From positions 1 to 36,321 of the forward strand of contig LWCA01000267.1 in NCBI GenBank assembly GCA_001642005.1: a stretch of DNA of 36,321 nt, given 5' to 3'. How positions within the stretch are numbered: the first letter of the stretch is position 1; every line of letters begins with the position of its first letter. The translations under genes and the position numbers were made by a program. The DNA comes from Intoshia linei. Lineage: Eukaryota > Orthonectida > Rhopaluridae. The notes under the pieces were generated by a model. The model saw nothing but the letters and a program-made list of their open reading frames with translations, was not told the DNA's origin and made no database searches. Shown in pieces: positions 1-11,600 of the stretch.

Positions 1-1887
1 TACGTAATGAAATCAGTCATTTTTAATTTTCTTTTACTTTTTTCATAAGTTATATGATCAATTATTTGCCAGATGTCTTCCATAGTGTCTGATAAATTTT
101 TTTGAAAAACTTTTTCAAGTTTCATTGCATGTTTGTATGCGTCAAAACTTGTCAATATTGTTCTTCTCGCATTTGATTCGTATCTGATTCATTTTCTGTT
201 TTCAATCTTGATTACTCTCGATAAATTCAGTTAGATAAAAAATAAATGACTTAAATAAAGTAATAGGCATCATCATCAATAGGATTATAATCAAAGCAAG
301 GCACATCTTCATAACACTCATTTTGAAATGTAAAAAATTTAACCTTTGCATTTTCAAAAGATTTTTCAAAGCAATTATATATGGTTTCACTTTTGACACT
401 TATCCAGGCTTTCGCAATTCAAACTATTGATTGATATATTAATTTTTTTACACCATTCCTCTTGACTGGTGTTTTCTGATTCAAAGTTCATTGATTTCGC
501 TAACAGTGTTTTGTATTTATCCTTAAAATTTTTTATAATTCCTTGGTCCAAAGGCTGCAGTAATGAAGGTCGTATTTGGTTGAAAGTAAAATAATTCAAC
601 ATTAATCAACAATATATCCTTAGAATGAACATGAGCATTGTCCAATAAAAATAAAATTTTCCTATCTTCTATCATCATCATGTCATTAATACTATGTAAC
701 CATTCTTGAAAAATATGCAATTTCATTCAAAATTTTTAATTTGCATAATAAGATACGGGCAACTTTTGTCTATCAAATTTTTTTAAACATCTAGGGTTTT
801 TCGATTTTCCTATTATGAATGGTTTCAATTTTTCCCCTAACAAATTAACTGCAAATAAAATGGTAATTCTATTAATAAAAAATTTTCCACTGGCCTTATT
901 GGCTTTTGATATTGTATACGTTCGAGTCAAAGAGCACTTATAAAAAAAGCCCGTTTCATCGCAATTAAATATATTTTTACGGTCATATTCTTTTAATTTC
1001 ACTAAATATGCTTCATTGAAATTTAAGATTTTATTTTTATTTACAGTTTTGGAATCGCCAATAATTTTGTTGGACAATATATTATGTCGTTTTATAAATG
1101 AAGCTAGCCAGCTGTTCGACGCTTTAAAATTTTGATTTATAAAAAAATTTGAAATTTATAACGCTTTTTTTTTAAAATTTCTCCACTAACACTTAAATTT
1201 CGTTTTCATTGAATTTAAAATTATTCGTATAGAATATCATGTACTTGACTTCCCCACCTTAAATAAGGTTTACGTTTACTATTTAGTCATTTAATATACA
1301 GTAATACCTCACTATAACGAACCAATTTGTTCCGAGATCTTGTTCGTTAAGCGGTAGTATCATTCTGCGTTTGTTTTGGCATATTTGAAGCGTAAATATA
1401 GCTAATTTTCGCCCATTTTTCTATTTTTTTGTGTTTTTTAATTTGTTCGTTAAGAGATGTATTATTGTAGAGTCATTATTTTTAAAATATTGTGTACGGT
1501 TCCTACAGATATATCATGTTTAGCAGCTAAAAATCTTTGAGAACAATCGACATCGTTTTTAAATGATTCTAATAATTTTCTTGTCATTCAGAAATAAATC
1601 TTTTCTTTTTCACTTGTTATATTTATTTTTAATATGCATATTAAAAAAATAAAAATATAATAAAATCAGTATAAATGTCACAGTAAAATATAATAACGCC
1701 CAAAATGAAATAAAAACAATTTTATTTTATTTTATATAAACTCATGTTCAGTGTACAAAATGAAAAGATTCATATAAAACAAATCACTTTTCATAATGTT
1801 TCTATAAAAAAAATCAATATTTATTAATTTTGTTCAAATTAATCTGTATTCATATTGAACATGATTCATATTGAACAGGTTTGACTG
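1..1887 (-). pseudogene. Decayed Tigger/pogo (Tc1/mariner superfamily) transposase
   Basis: Minus-strand relic of a pogo/Tigger DNA transposon, a cut-and-paste nuclear transposase. Pieces read in order from right to left. About 1600-1475 is an N-terminal psq-type helix-turn-helix (RFLAAKHDISVGTVHNILK). About 1180-1080 is the CENP-B-type second DNA-binding block (NFKASNSWLASFIKRHNIL). 1077-736 is the start of the DDE domain with the first acidic residue in CDETGFFYK. 726-523 has the second in LLDNAHVHS. 602-387 has PLDQGIIKNFK with the third. 170-1 is the C-terminal tail ending in KLKMTDF. Frames change between the pieces and stops are present, so it is dead. The outer end is at 1887, where the inverted-repeat sequence (read on minus) starts CAGTCAAACCTGTTC next to a TA. 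The other end lies outside the window. A MITE is nested at 1299-1467. The element lies downstream of the last TOP3A exon seen here. Confidence 0.88.
1299..1467. mobile_element. 169-bp TA-flanked MITE nested in the Tigger relic
   Basis: The left end begins CAGTAATACCTCACTATAAC and the right end, reverse-complemented, begins CAATAATACATCTCTTAACG. Both are followed by GAAC and flanked by TA (1297-1298 and 1468-1469). It has no coding capacity. The Tigger helix-turn-helix lies on one side and the rest of the transposase on the other, so it inserted after the Tigger element. Confidence 0.75.
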
Positions 1888-1889
1888 TA

Positions 1890-1990
1890 TGTACTTTATA
1901 AAATTCTAAGACTTGTTTTTATTAAAATAAACGATAACACATACACACACAAATAAACAACAGCATATTATATAAGTAAAGATAAATCTT
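1890..1990 (+). repeat. Dispersed repeat R3, copy 1
   Basis: About 100 bp: CTTTATAAAATTCTAAG, then an A-rich ACACA tract, then TATTATATAAGTA. The same series occurs at 11453-11560 in the same orientation, at 20270-20380 reversed, and partly at 29838-29870 reversed. The family is unknown. It abuts the TA target of the Tigger element, so the Tigger probably inserted into it. Confidence 0.6.
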
Positions 1991-2619
1991 ATATATTGGA
2001 TTTAATCAAATTGATAAGGCAAAATTTTTCCTAGTATGGGTTTTCAATGGTTATTTACAGTTTTAGTTTAAGGCCGCTAATACACAAAATGCTACAATCA
2101 ATGAAATGTCCATGATTGTTATCTGGGAATCAACGTCAACAATTAATCCAATATTTACAAGAATATACAATTGTCCTAAACTCAAATTTACCCTTCACAC
2201 TGATTACCTCATCAAGGATGTGAATTGCGTAAAAAATGCTCCTTCTGTCAATAATCCAGATGAATGAACACATTAATAAAATACAAAAAAGCCATTAAAA
2301 TTTCAAAAATCGAAGAGGATGTTCAAAAAATTGTATCAATTATTAATTTTTTTAAAAAAACACAAAAATAATAAAAAAATAATATTAAATAAAAATTGAA
2401 TAAAGTTAGTTTAAAAATAATTATCCTAAAAGTTTGATTGTTTCCTGCATGGTGAATTCTCATTTATTTTCTGAATAAATTTAGGATACTAATTATTTCA
2501 TTCATAAGAATAGAATTATCTTTGAGCACCACCGTAAATTCACATTTTTAATTTTGAGTGTGCCACAATAGTAAAAAAATTGATAATCACTGATCCACAC
2601 ATTAATGATATAATTAAAC

Positions 2620-5600
2620 CTCCCCATTGATCATGACTAACTTGATGGTTTACGGCTTCTCTTAAATTCAAGGAATCAGGAAATATATTTGTTTCAGTTC
2701 TTGGGTAACTTACAAATCCTTTATTATATAATTTTTCAATGATTTGCATTCCCTTTTTAGCCGTCATATACAATTTTCTTGAACACAGCTTTTGAAACGA
2801 CTAAAATGTATAGTGCATAACGCTTTACTTGTATAAAATATAATTTCTGTATTACTATACTGTAGATTCAATAATCTTAAATATTACAACAGTTTCCAAA
2901 GGCAGTGGTCTCCATTTAGTCTTACGTTTTGATTCTATTTTAGTCACTTTTGAAATAGGATTCTAGATATCATTTTTATATTTCAAGCATTAAACTTACT
3001 TGTAACATATATCCATAAATAGCCAAACACATTGGATGATCAAATAAACGCAATCTGTGCCAATAAAAATTAGTCTTCAGTTTATCTTTTGTGTGATTCA
3101 CTACAATAAAATAATAAATATGTAATACAATGCAGATTAGGTGTTTCACGGTAAGAAGCTAATGGGATTTTAATAATATTGTCGGTCGACATTTTCTAAG
3201 CCTATGCTTATATATCGCATATTTTACCAAAGCAGAATTTTTTCCATACAGTCAATTTTGTTCTATTTGAACATCCTAGACTATGAACTACACGCAATAG
3301 GAACACGAAAATTTTGTTTGAACAAACATTGATTGGACATTTCAAAACTTTTATTTATATTATTATCGCTATTCATACATGTTCATATTACAGTATATTA
3401 TAAACATGATCAAAACCTGGTCCCTTCATGTTCATATAGAACAGAATTGACTGTATATGTTATAGATACAAAATTTTAAACTCAAAAATCTACGCATTAC
3501 CTGTGTAAAATAACTTAGTATATTATTAACCAATATTTTTCAAATTTTTGGATTAAAATTAATATATTAATTATACAATTTTAAAAAAAATGCGTATACA
3601 CATTTCCAATAAAAAGATGTGGCTGAAATTCTCATTCATTCCTTCGTTTTTTTATTGCTAAGCAATTTTTCATATTCAAAAACTTTAAAATCATTTTTAT
3701 ATTACAATGTTGATAAAATTCACCAGAAATGTGTTTTAAAGTGCTGATTCCGTTAATTATTGACACAAAATTGATATTTTTTTAATGAACGAAAGTATGA
3801 ATTTTATCTGAAATTTAAGCTATTTATGACAATTTTTAGAATTTACGGTTTTGACTTCATTTTCAGATTATACTCATTCTTTCTAATAAAGTAAATAAAT
3901 GGGATCACAAAATAGTTTTTAAACTTATTTAAAAAAATGCTAACCAAATAAGCTTAAGTGGGAATCAATGATTAATTTTTAATGAAAAGATAATTAATGA
4001 AGATAAATGTGAAATTCAATTTTGTGAACCACTCCTTCAAAGGATTTATAATAGTGAGTAGAATTTTTAAGCAAGATTTTAATTTATTTTTATGGTAGAA
4101 CTAAAAACGTTCGCCCTTGGAAGAGTAGCATGCTGTTTGTACCAATTACATAACAGTCAATCTAATTGAGTTATAAAATATGTCACATAATTAAATATAC
4201 AGTCTCATTCATTAATTTTAAATACATGATATTGTGAAATAGCTTCCTTATTCGTGAACATATTTTTTAAGATAAAACAGATACAGCCAGACAAAAAAAC
4301 AGTTTTATATATGTAAATATTAATTTTTTAATTTAGTTAACATAACTAATTGTATTATTTTATAGGTTTCTAAAACTTGTCGGCCACTGTACTGCGTAGT
4401 GGTCCTTAATTAATTAATGAGACTTGTAGAGATGTTTTGATATTGCTATTTTCGAAAATTGATTTAAATGCGTACGGAGAACATAAGAATCTGCTTCACA
4501 AAATATAATAAATTATTTATTAATTAATACTTCTTTATGAAGTAAATGGAGATTATTAAAATGTCTGAAAATTAATGATTAGGATTATATTTTTAAATTA
4601 AGATTAACTAATTTTGTAATTTTCCAGTAGATTCTGAAATTTTTAAATTTATTCCACGGATTATTGAAAGATAATGAATCTTAATTACAATTTAAATGTG
4701 CTACCTCAAATGACGCAATGTTCTACATATGGCGGATGCGACAAAGGTTGGCCACCCTGATAGAGAATATGCTTAAATGTCTTAAATTATTAGAATGCAA
4801 AAAAAAGTTATTATGGGAGCCAAATATTGTGACAAAAGTGCAGGCTTTATAGAATAGTATATTGTTGAAGCGACATTTTTCAATAAATAGATCATTCCAT
4901 GTCGTTCTATCATTTTTAATCATTAAATTATTATTTATTAAATAAATTATCATTATTTAATTAATTTTAATTAAATTCCTAAAAGAGTGAATAGAAGGTT
5001 GGGTAAAGGAGGTATTGAGATTTGGATGCTTTCTACAGCGGAAGTATTTATCATTGTAAAAATTAAAAATAATATAAATTATAAAAGTGTTTCAGAGAAA
5101 AAAATCATCTCTATTCTCCATATTAGCGAAGAATTGAGAAAAAATTTAATGTTTTAACATGATAATGTTAGTATCAACATCCATAAATGTACAAAATGTA
5201 TAAATATATTTATGAATAAGGAAGGTGTCACAATATCATGTTATCTTTAAAATTAGTGGACTGAGTGTATTTTGGCTCACTTGCTTAAAATATTGATATG
5301 TGGCCTCCAGTTAATATAGTTTGCCACCATTCGTGTATAAATAGATATTAAATCTTACTAATGATTTTAACAAACATTTCTACTTTAAATTCCTGGTTCT
5401 GCTTAAATCTCTCAACAACAAATCCGACAGTGGGGAATTGACAACTTCCATAACTCATTGTCTCATTTAAAATATTAGGGAAAAGATTTCTTAAACGCAT
5501 TGTCTGAAATCTTGTGAAAGCCGCGCCAATTCTGAGATCAAGTTCTTTTCTGACATCGACAGCTTTGTTCAATAATTCATCAGGATCCACTAGCGTATTA

Positions 5601-8600
5601 ATTGCCTTGAAAATTGATCTATAATTTTTAAATTAATATATATGAAAAAATTTTCACAACACGAAATTAAGTTTCCAGAAGAGTTCATAATAATACAGAG
5701 GTAGTCAATGGTTTTTTCACCGATTGTATTAATATAATTTAATTACCTATGTGTTATTTCTGAAAATTTTGCTCTCTTTATGGTAATCTTTTTGACAGCT
5801 ATCAATAAAATTAAACTATTTAATTCAGTTAATAAGAGTTAAAAACAAAGTTATATCATGGGTACCCAGGTTTATTCAATATAATGTAAAAATGTACCTC
5901 TGACTATTTAACAATATCACGATAACTCATCACTTTTAAATAAATTTATGTTTGATTTTATTTTTGACTTGTTCGGTTTGACTCTATTTTGGAAAGTGAC
6001 ATTTGCTAAAATGCATGACTCTTAAAAAACTGTATTAAAATTTTTTAAATAAACCGTAACAAAAAATGAGCTATCGAATCTATATACTATGAAATTTTTT
6101 ATTTTAGTGAATTAAATTTAATGAATTATTGTAGTATTAAATTGAATATACAATAAGACCTTAATTACCACCATCTTATTATTTCAATGTTTATTACGGT
6201 ATTTAGAGGCCTGAATGTATAATAACATAAAATACATAACAACATAATAACATAAAATTAGTAATATTAATTTTAATAAAATTAGACCAGGGGTTCACAA
6301 CCTTTCCATCAATTCAACCACAAAGCTACATTACATCGATAAATTGGCCTTTTAAATTAGATCGATTTTTCATATTAATATTATTTTTATAAAATAAATT
6401 GTATATTCTATTCATATTCGAAAAAAGATTTTGTTGAATTTTAGATGGATAGAGTACGCTTTTTTTGATTTTAATTTATTTGAAAGACGATATTTGTATA
6501 GCAAGTTTAGGATAACACTGATATAAACAGTGATACAGTAATAAATATATTTTTATACATTTATTGACATATTATAATATAATTTTCAATATTATTAAAT
6601 ATAGACTTCGGAAATATCTCATAATGATTTCAAACAAAAAATATATTGTTAAAAATGGGGAGATATACAAAATGAGTTTGGGAAGCCCTGGTCTATATTA
6701 AATAAAAAAAATAAATCTAATTTATCATTTTAATATTTAGTAAATAAAATGGGTTCATAACAATAATAATTTTAATACGTTTTTTCCGTGTTGTCACTAA
6801 TTTAAATCCGATTTAATTTAACTTATTTCGCTAATATTAATTGTTATGAAGATTAATCATGAGTATCACATTTAATACAGGGTATATTATTTTTTTAAAA
6901 TGTGACCTCCTTATAAACATACCGCTACAAATTCTTATGATTTCAAAACCAATGTTTTCGCCTTCTCTATCACAATCGGTCCATATAATTAATTTATCAG
7001 CTTTCATAATCTCATTTTGAAGGTTTTTCTAGTTTAATATAATCAAATATGTTAATATTTATACTTATATATTATTATATAGACTATATATATATTAGGG
7101 TGTGCTACTCATTAAAAGATAGAAAAAAATATTTCAGTATCGTAATTATTAGTCATTATAAGAGAGTATCTCGAATATTAACGCAAAATTGTAAGTTAAC
7201 TAGACAAGCAAGGTTCACTTGTTTTAAGAAAAATTTTAAACCAAATCGAATTTCATAATTGTATATAGCAATTTAATTCAATACACAAAATAAAAATAGA
7301 GCGTGTTTTAGAATCGCATTTCATAATTTGTAAAAGTGGATTTTTCCTTTTAGGGTTGGTAAACTAGATTTTTTCTTTTTGGATTGGTAAAACAAGATTT
7401 TACCTCATTTTCCCGGTTTTCATTTTTGGATACAACTTAATGGCAGCCATTACATTGCCTCCGAATAAATTTTCCATTTCGCTTTCCAATTATTGTTAAT
7501 TGATTTGGGCTTAGAATTGGTACGAGCAGTTTTTAGTTTAACTAGTTCCTTAATAATTGACTCAGAGTATTATGCTAGTGTTATTTTTGAGATAAGATTA
7601 TAATAGTTACTATAAAGTATAGAGCAGTGTTTCCCAATCATTTATTTTCCAGTGCCCCCCTTAAAAATATTTCACATAATAGTGCCTCCATTAAAATTGA
7701 ATACAATCGATATAAACAGATTAAATCGTCAAACCTTTTCCATCGTAATAAATTATATATTGTGGTGGCGACCTAAGCAGTGAAGTAGAATTAGCAGACA
7801 AAATAAAATAATAATAAAATAAAATCGCATGATTTCAAGAAAATTTTATGATAAAACGTATTATTCACAATATAAAATATTTATTAAAATCAAATCAAAA
7901 ATTAATGAGCACCCTGAGGTTGATGAGCCTGTGACAACTTATCAAAATCAGGATGAATGTTCGAAATAAAAAGTCTGAAATCACCACGTTTTTCTATTTA
8001 TAGTCTATTTCTTTTTTTTGTAAGCAAATTTACAACCACACTAAATCCTCTTTCAACAAAATAGGAGGAAGGAAATGATAACAGCAAAAGTTTTACTTTT
8101 TCCCATAATCTCAAATACATGTGGCGTTGTTTAATCCAAAAATTCTTATAACCAAATTGTTGATACATTTGTCGCCCTTCTACATCATTTTTAAGGTTTA
8201 TCAAGTCCTCTAGATATGTTGAATCTATAATTTCTATGTCAATATTGAATAGATTCATAACCAAATTTGATATTATAAGTTGTTTAACATCTTTAAATCG
8301 CACTTTACATATCTTCTCTGAGATCTAAAAGATGAGATGTGTAGCATTCCTGATTGGCTATTTCTCTCAAACATGGAAAATGTCATGTCTCTAACTGACA
8401 ATTTTTTCCTATATAGTTCTAGTTTCTCTGTAAAAGACGTAATAACACTTTTTGAAACTCTCAAATTTTGTATTTATATTATTTATTTTAGTAAAAATAT
8501 CGGTTAGATAAACTACATCAGCTCTTTTTTTATACAATTGAATGTAAATATTTATATCCACAGTTTGAAAAAATTCAAGAACAGAATCAAATAATGCATG

Positions 8601-11600
8601 AAATCGTTGTAAACAATAACCTTTAGAAAGTCATCTGACCTCTGTGTGCAGTAAAAGAAATTCAAATTCTTCATCGTTAACATTACACAGTTGACAAAAT
8701 AGACGGCTGTTTAATGAGTGAGATTTTATCCTATTCACAAATTTTATTACCTGTATTACCTGATTTAAATTTTTTTTTTGCTGCGTTCCTACGTGGGTTG
8801 ACACTACAGCTCGTATAATTTTAAGTAGCAAAATTCCACAATTTTGGCTGTCCTTTTTAAATTAAAAGTCGACCGTTGCCAAACAAGTCGTCCGCTGATT
8901 TAAAATGCGAAAATTAATTAAAAATTAAATTAAAACTAACTATATTTTTAAAACATATAATTACTTTAATTAGATAACAAATAAAACGTGAGTAACTAAC
9001 TCAGAGTCACTATCGAATTTCTCCTTAACTGAAAGTACAAATAAATTATCATTATCCAGATATAATGAATCGTTAAGTAGATCATAAATGAAATATTAAA
9101 TGTAGTAAATAAAGACATTAATTAATTATATAATTTTATAAAAATTATCACAGCGCCCCCAAGTGGGCGCTATCGCCCACCTTGGAAAACACTGGTATAG
9201 AGCTATTCAACATGGATATACCGATCAATTGAAAAACAACTTTTCTGTACCATTTGATAGATTTTCTAGCATAACAATAACATTCTATTATATAATCAGA
9301 TAAATCAATTCCCCCTTTCACTCTGTTATCCAGGATTACACGGGGTTTCGATAGTTCTTTACTATTCCTCGACTTCCTTTTAATCAAATCATACTTTATT
9401 CCATGAAATGTAGATATCAATACTTCTCTTTTATCATAATATTTCATGATCCGTATACCATCTGTGTTAACAGTTCCACAAATATGAGATGTGCTAATGA
9501 CTGTTTTCGTTACTTCATATGTCAAATATTTCCGATTTTCCAAAGAGTTCCATAATACTTAATTCTTGGTTAAATATTTTGCAAGGGGAATACTCAGTAC
9601 CAGTTATCAGCCACAAATACTCTACCCGAATTCAAGTAATTATTCACCTAGATCAGCGTTCGTCCAACTATGGCCCGCGATGTGGCCCGATAACAAAAAG
9701 TTTGGCGAACTATATTAAGCTAATATAGAGTACAAATTTTATGGCATGTTATAAAATTTCATTGGTATTCCATTAGATTGCACTATTGCATAATTTTTTT
9801 CCAAATATGACACTGTTTCAACATTCCGTTTGGTCAATAAAATATATTGTTGTAAAGAAGAATATTTCAGCTTTGGAAAACTGATGAAAATAATATGAAA
9901 ATTAATTTTTTTGGTTGATTATTCAAAAATTAAATTAAATATTTTTCCAAAATATTAGCAATTTACGAAATCGATTAAAAGTATTATTTATCAATAATAG
10001 GCTAATTTTTGTTCAAATTTTCTTTTATTGTTTGCATAAATATAATTATAAATACGTACAATTTTGATACTTAATCAACACAATTAATAATTAAAATGCA
10101 CTCTAAAAATAATTGTTAATTATTCAAATAAAATTTTGACACTGTAATATTCAATCCAATAATTATTATAAATATAAAGTTCACCTCAATGAACTAGTTA
10201 TTGATTGATAATATATTTGTACAAACTAAATGGTCTTATTTTAAATATAGAACTTATATTACGTAATATTCATTATCTAAAACATTACAGACACTTTAAT
10301 ATTTAAAAAAAACAATCCAATTTACAAGCCAAAATAGAATTTCATCAATTTAAATTGTTTTATGTGTATTCACGAAATTTGTGCGGCCCGCGTTAGAAAT
10401 AAGTTTAACGAACGCTGATCTATATCAATAACTATAGATCCAAAATAATCCAGGTCAGTTCGTAGATTGTTATTACTGAAATGCCAGTTTTTTAATATTA
10501 GAATAAATCAGTTTGTCATATCAGAGTTATGAAATATTGGATGGAAATATATAAATTGGTTTTCCAGTATTCGGTAAATACATACAAAGTAAATAATATT
10601 TATGATATTTTCGTCAATAATGTGATTAAAAATATCAATAGGTAATATATTTTCAGGTTCTTTATCGATGCGCTTTTGTAGTCCAAAATTACCAGTGAAT
10701 TGAAACGGAGATTTTGGCTTTACTTCATTGGACTATTTTGTATATTTTCATTGGATATTTCCATAATTTGTATTTGGTAGTTCAAATTTTAATGATTTGA
10801 TAAAATATACAATTAATTAATTTTAGACGTTCACTGCACATTTTTTTTAAAATTGTCGGATCAATATTTACATTTTCAATTTTTATTTTAATCGAAATAT
10901 TTGAAGAATATTGGTTGATAATATATTCAAGATTATTTTTCACCGGGAATGCGTACATTTCTGGGGTTAAATTTTTGCATTTATATCAACCGGAATAAGC
11001 TCTATCAGAATAATCTCTTTTTTTTAATTTTCGGAACGTTAATTTTTTCATATTTTTTGTTTTAATAAAATATTTCGATAAAAAAATATATGAATACTAA
11101 AATGCTTTTTCGACCATGAAGTCGTCACTTATTCGGAATGAAATTTTCTGGAACAGGATGAAAAACAGGATACAAATGTAAAAGTTATAAATTTTTTGAA
11201 ATTCTAGGGCTGCTTTCATTTAAAAACGAAGGGTAAATTGGGATTTTGGCCCTGAAGATATAATTTTTTTGAATTTAAATTGATGATAATGTTTATGACT
11301 TTAAAATCCGCATCAGCGTATATATTTTTTTAAATTTTCCAACTCGTTTGACTTTCAAAAAGAGGGACAACTGAGGTTTTTGATCGGTAAGATGTGAAAT
11401 TGGAATGTTGAAATTATGTTTGCGCACACTCCCGGAAAAAACTAATTGAAATGTGGACTTTATAAATTCTAAGACGGGTAGTTATTTAAATACACCGTAA
11501 CACATACACAAACAAAAATCGTGTAGCATATTATATAAGTTAGAATTAGAAAATAAGTTTGATCTGCAAAGAAATCAGCCCGATATTCAAGAATCGCTCA

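Larger units (their letters stand above)
7440..10740 (-). pseudogene. piggyBac transposase relic, split by two hAT-type insertions
   Basis: Minus-strand decayed piggyBac (DDE_Tnp_1_7) transposase inside TOP3A intron 3. An N-terminal block near 10740-10600 reads FTGNFGLQKRI...ILPIDIFNHI. The middle is largely deleted. The core resumes at about 9670-9560 with NNYLNSGRVFVADNWY, carrying one catalytic Asp, and continues through 9543-9203. There KGGIDLSDYI has two further conserved Asp residues, followed by SIKWYRKVVFQL. The C-terminal part is on the far side of a hAT insertion (7616-7440) and reads SESIIKELVKLKT. Stops and frame changes show it is dead. Removing the two later insertions (7625-9194 and 9654-10417) with one copy of each target duplication restores continuity, which dates it as the oldest of the three. 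Terminal repeats and a TTAA target were not located. Confidence 0.87.

Noticed and set aside
2100-2280. Minus-strand stretch that looked like a possible coding exon
   Set aside because: Does not match the next expected TOP3A segment and shows stops in every frame when extended.
4723-4953. Short minus-strand open frame of 76 codons
   Set aside because: No family resemblance, biased low-complexity composition, and it lies in a TOP3A intron; chance frames of this size are common at this AT content.
9519-9728. Plus-strand open frame
   Set aside because: Antisense to the piggyBac core and crossing a hAT border; a shadow.
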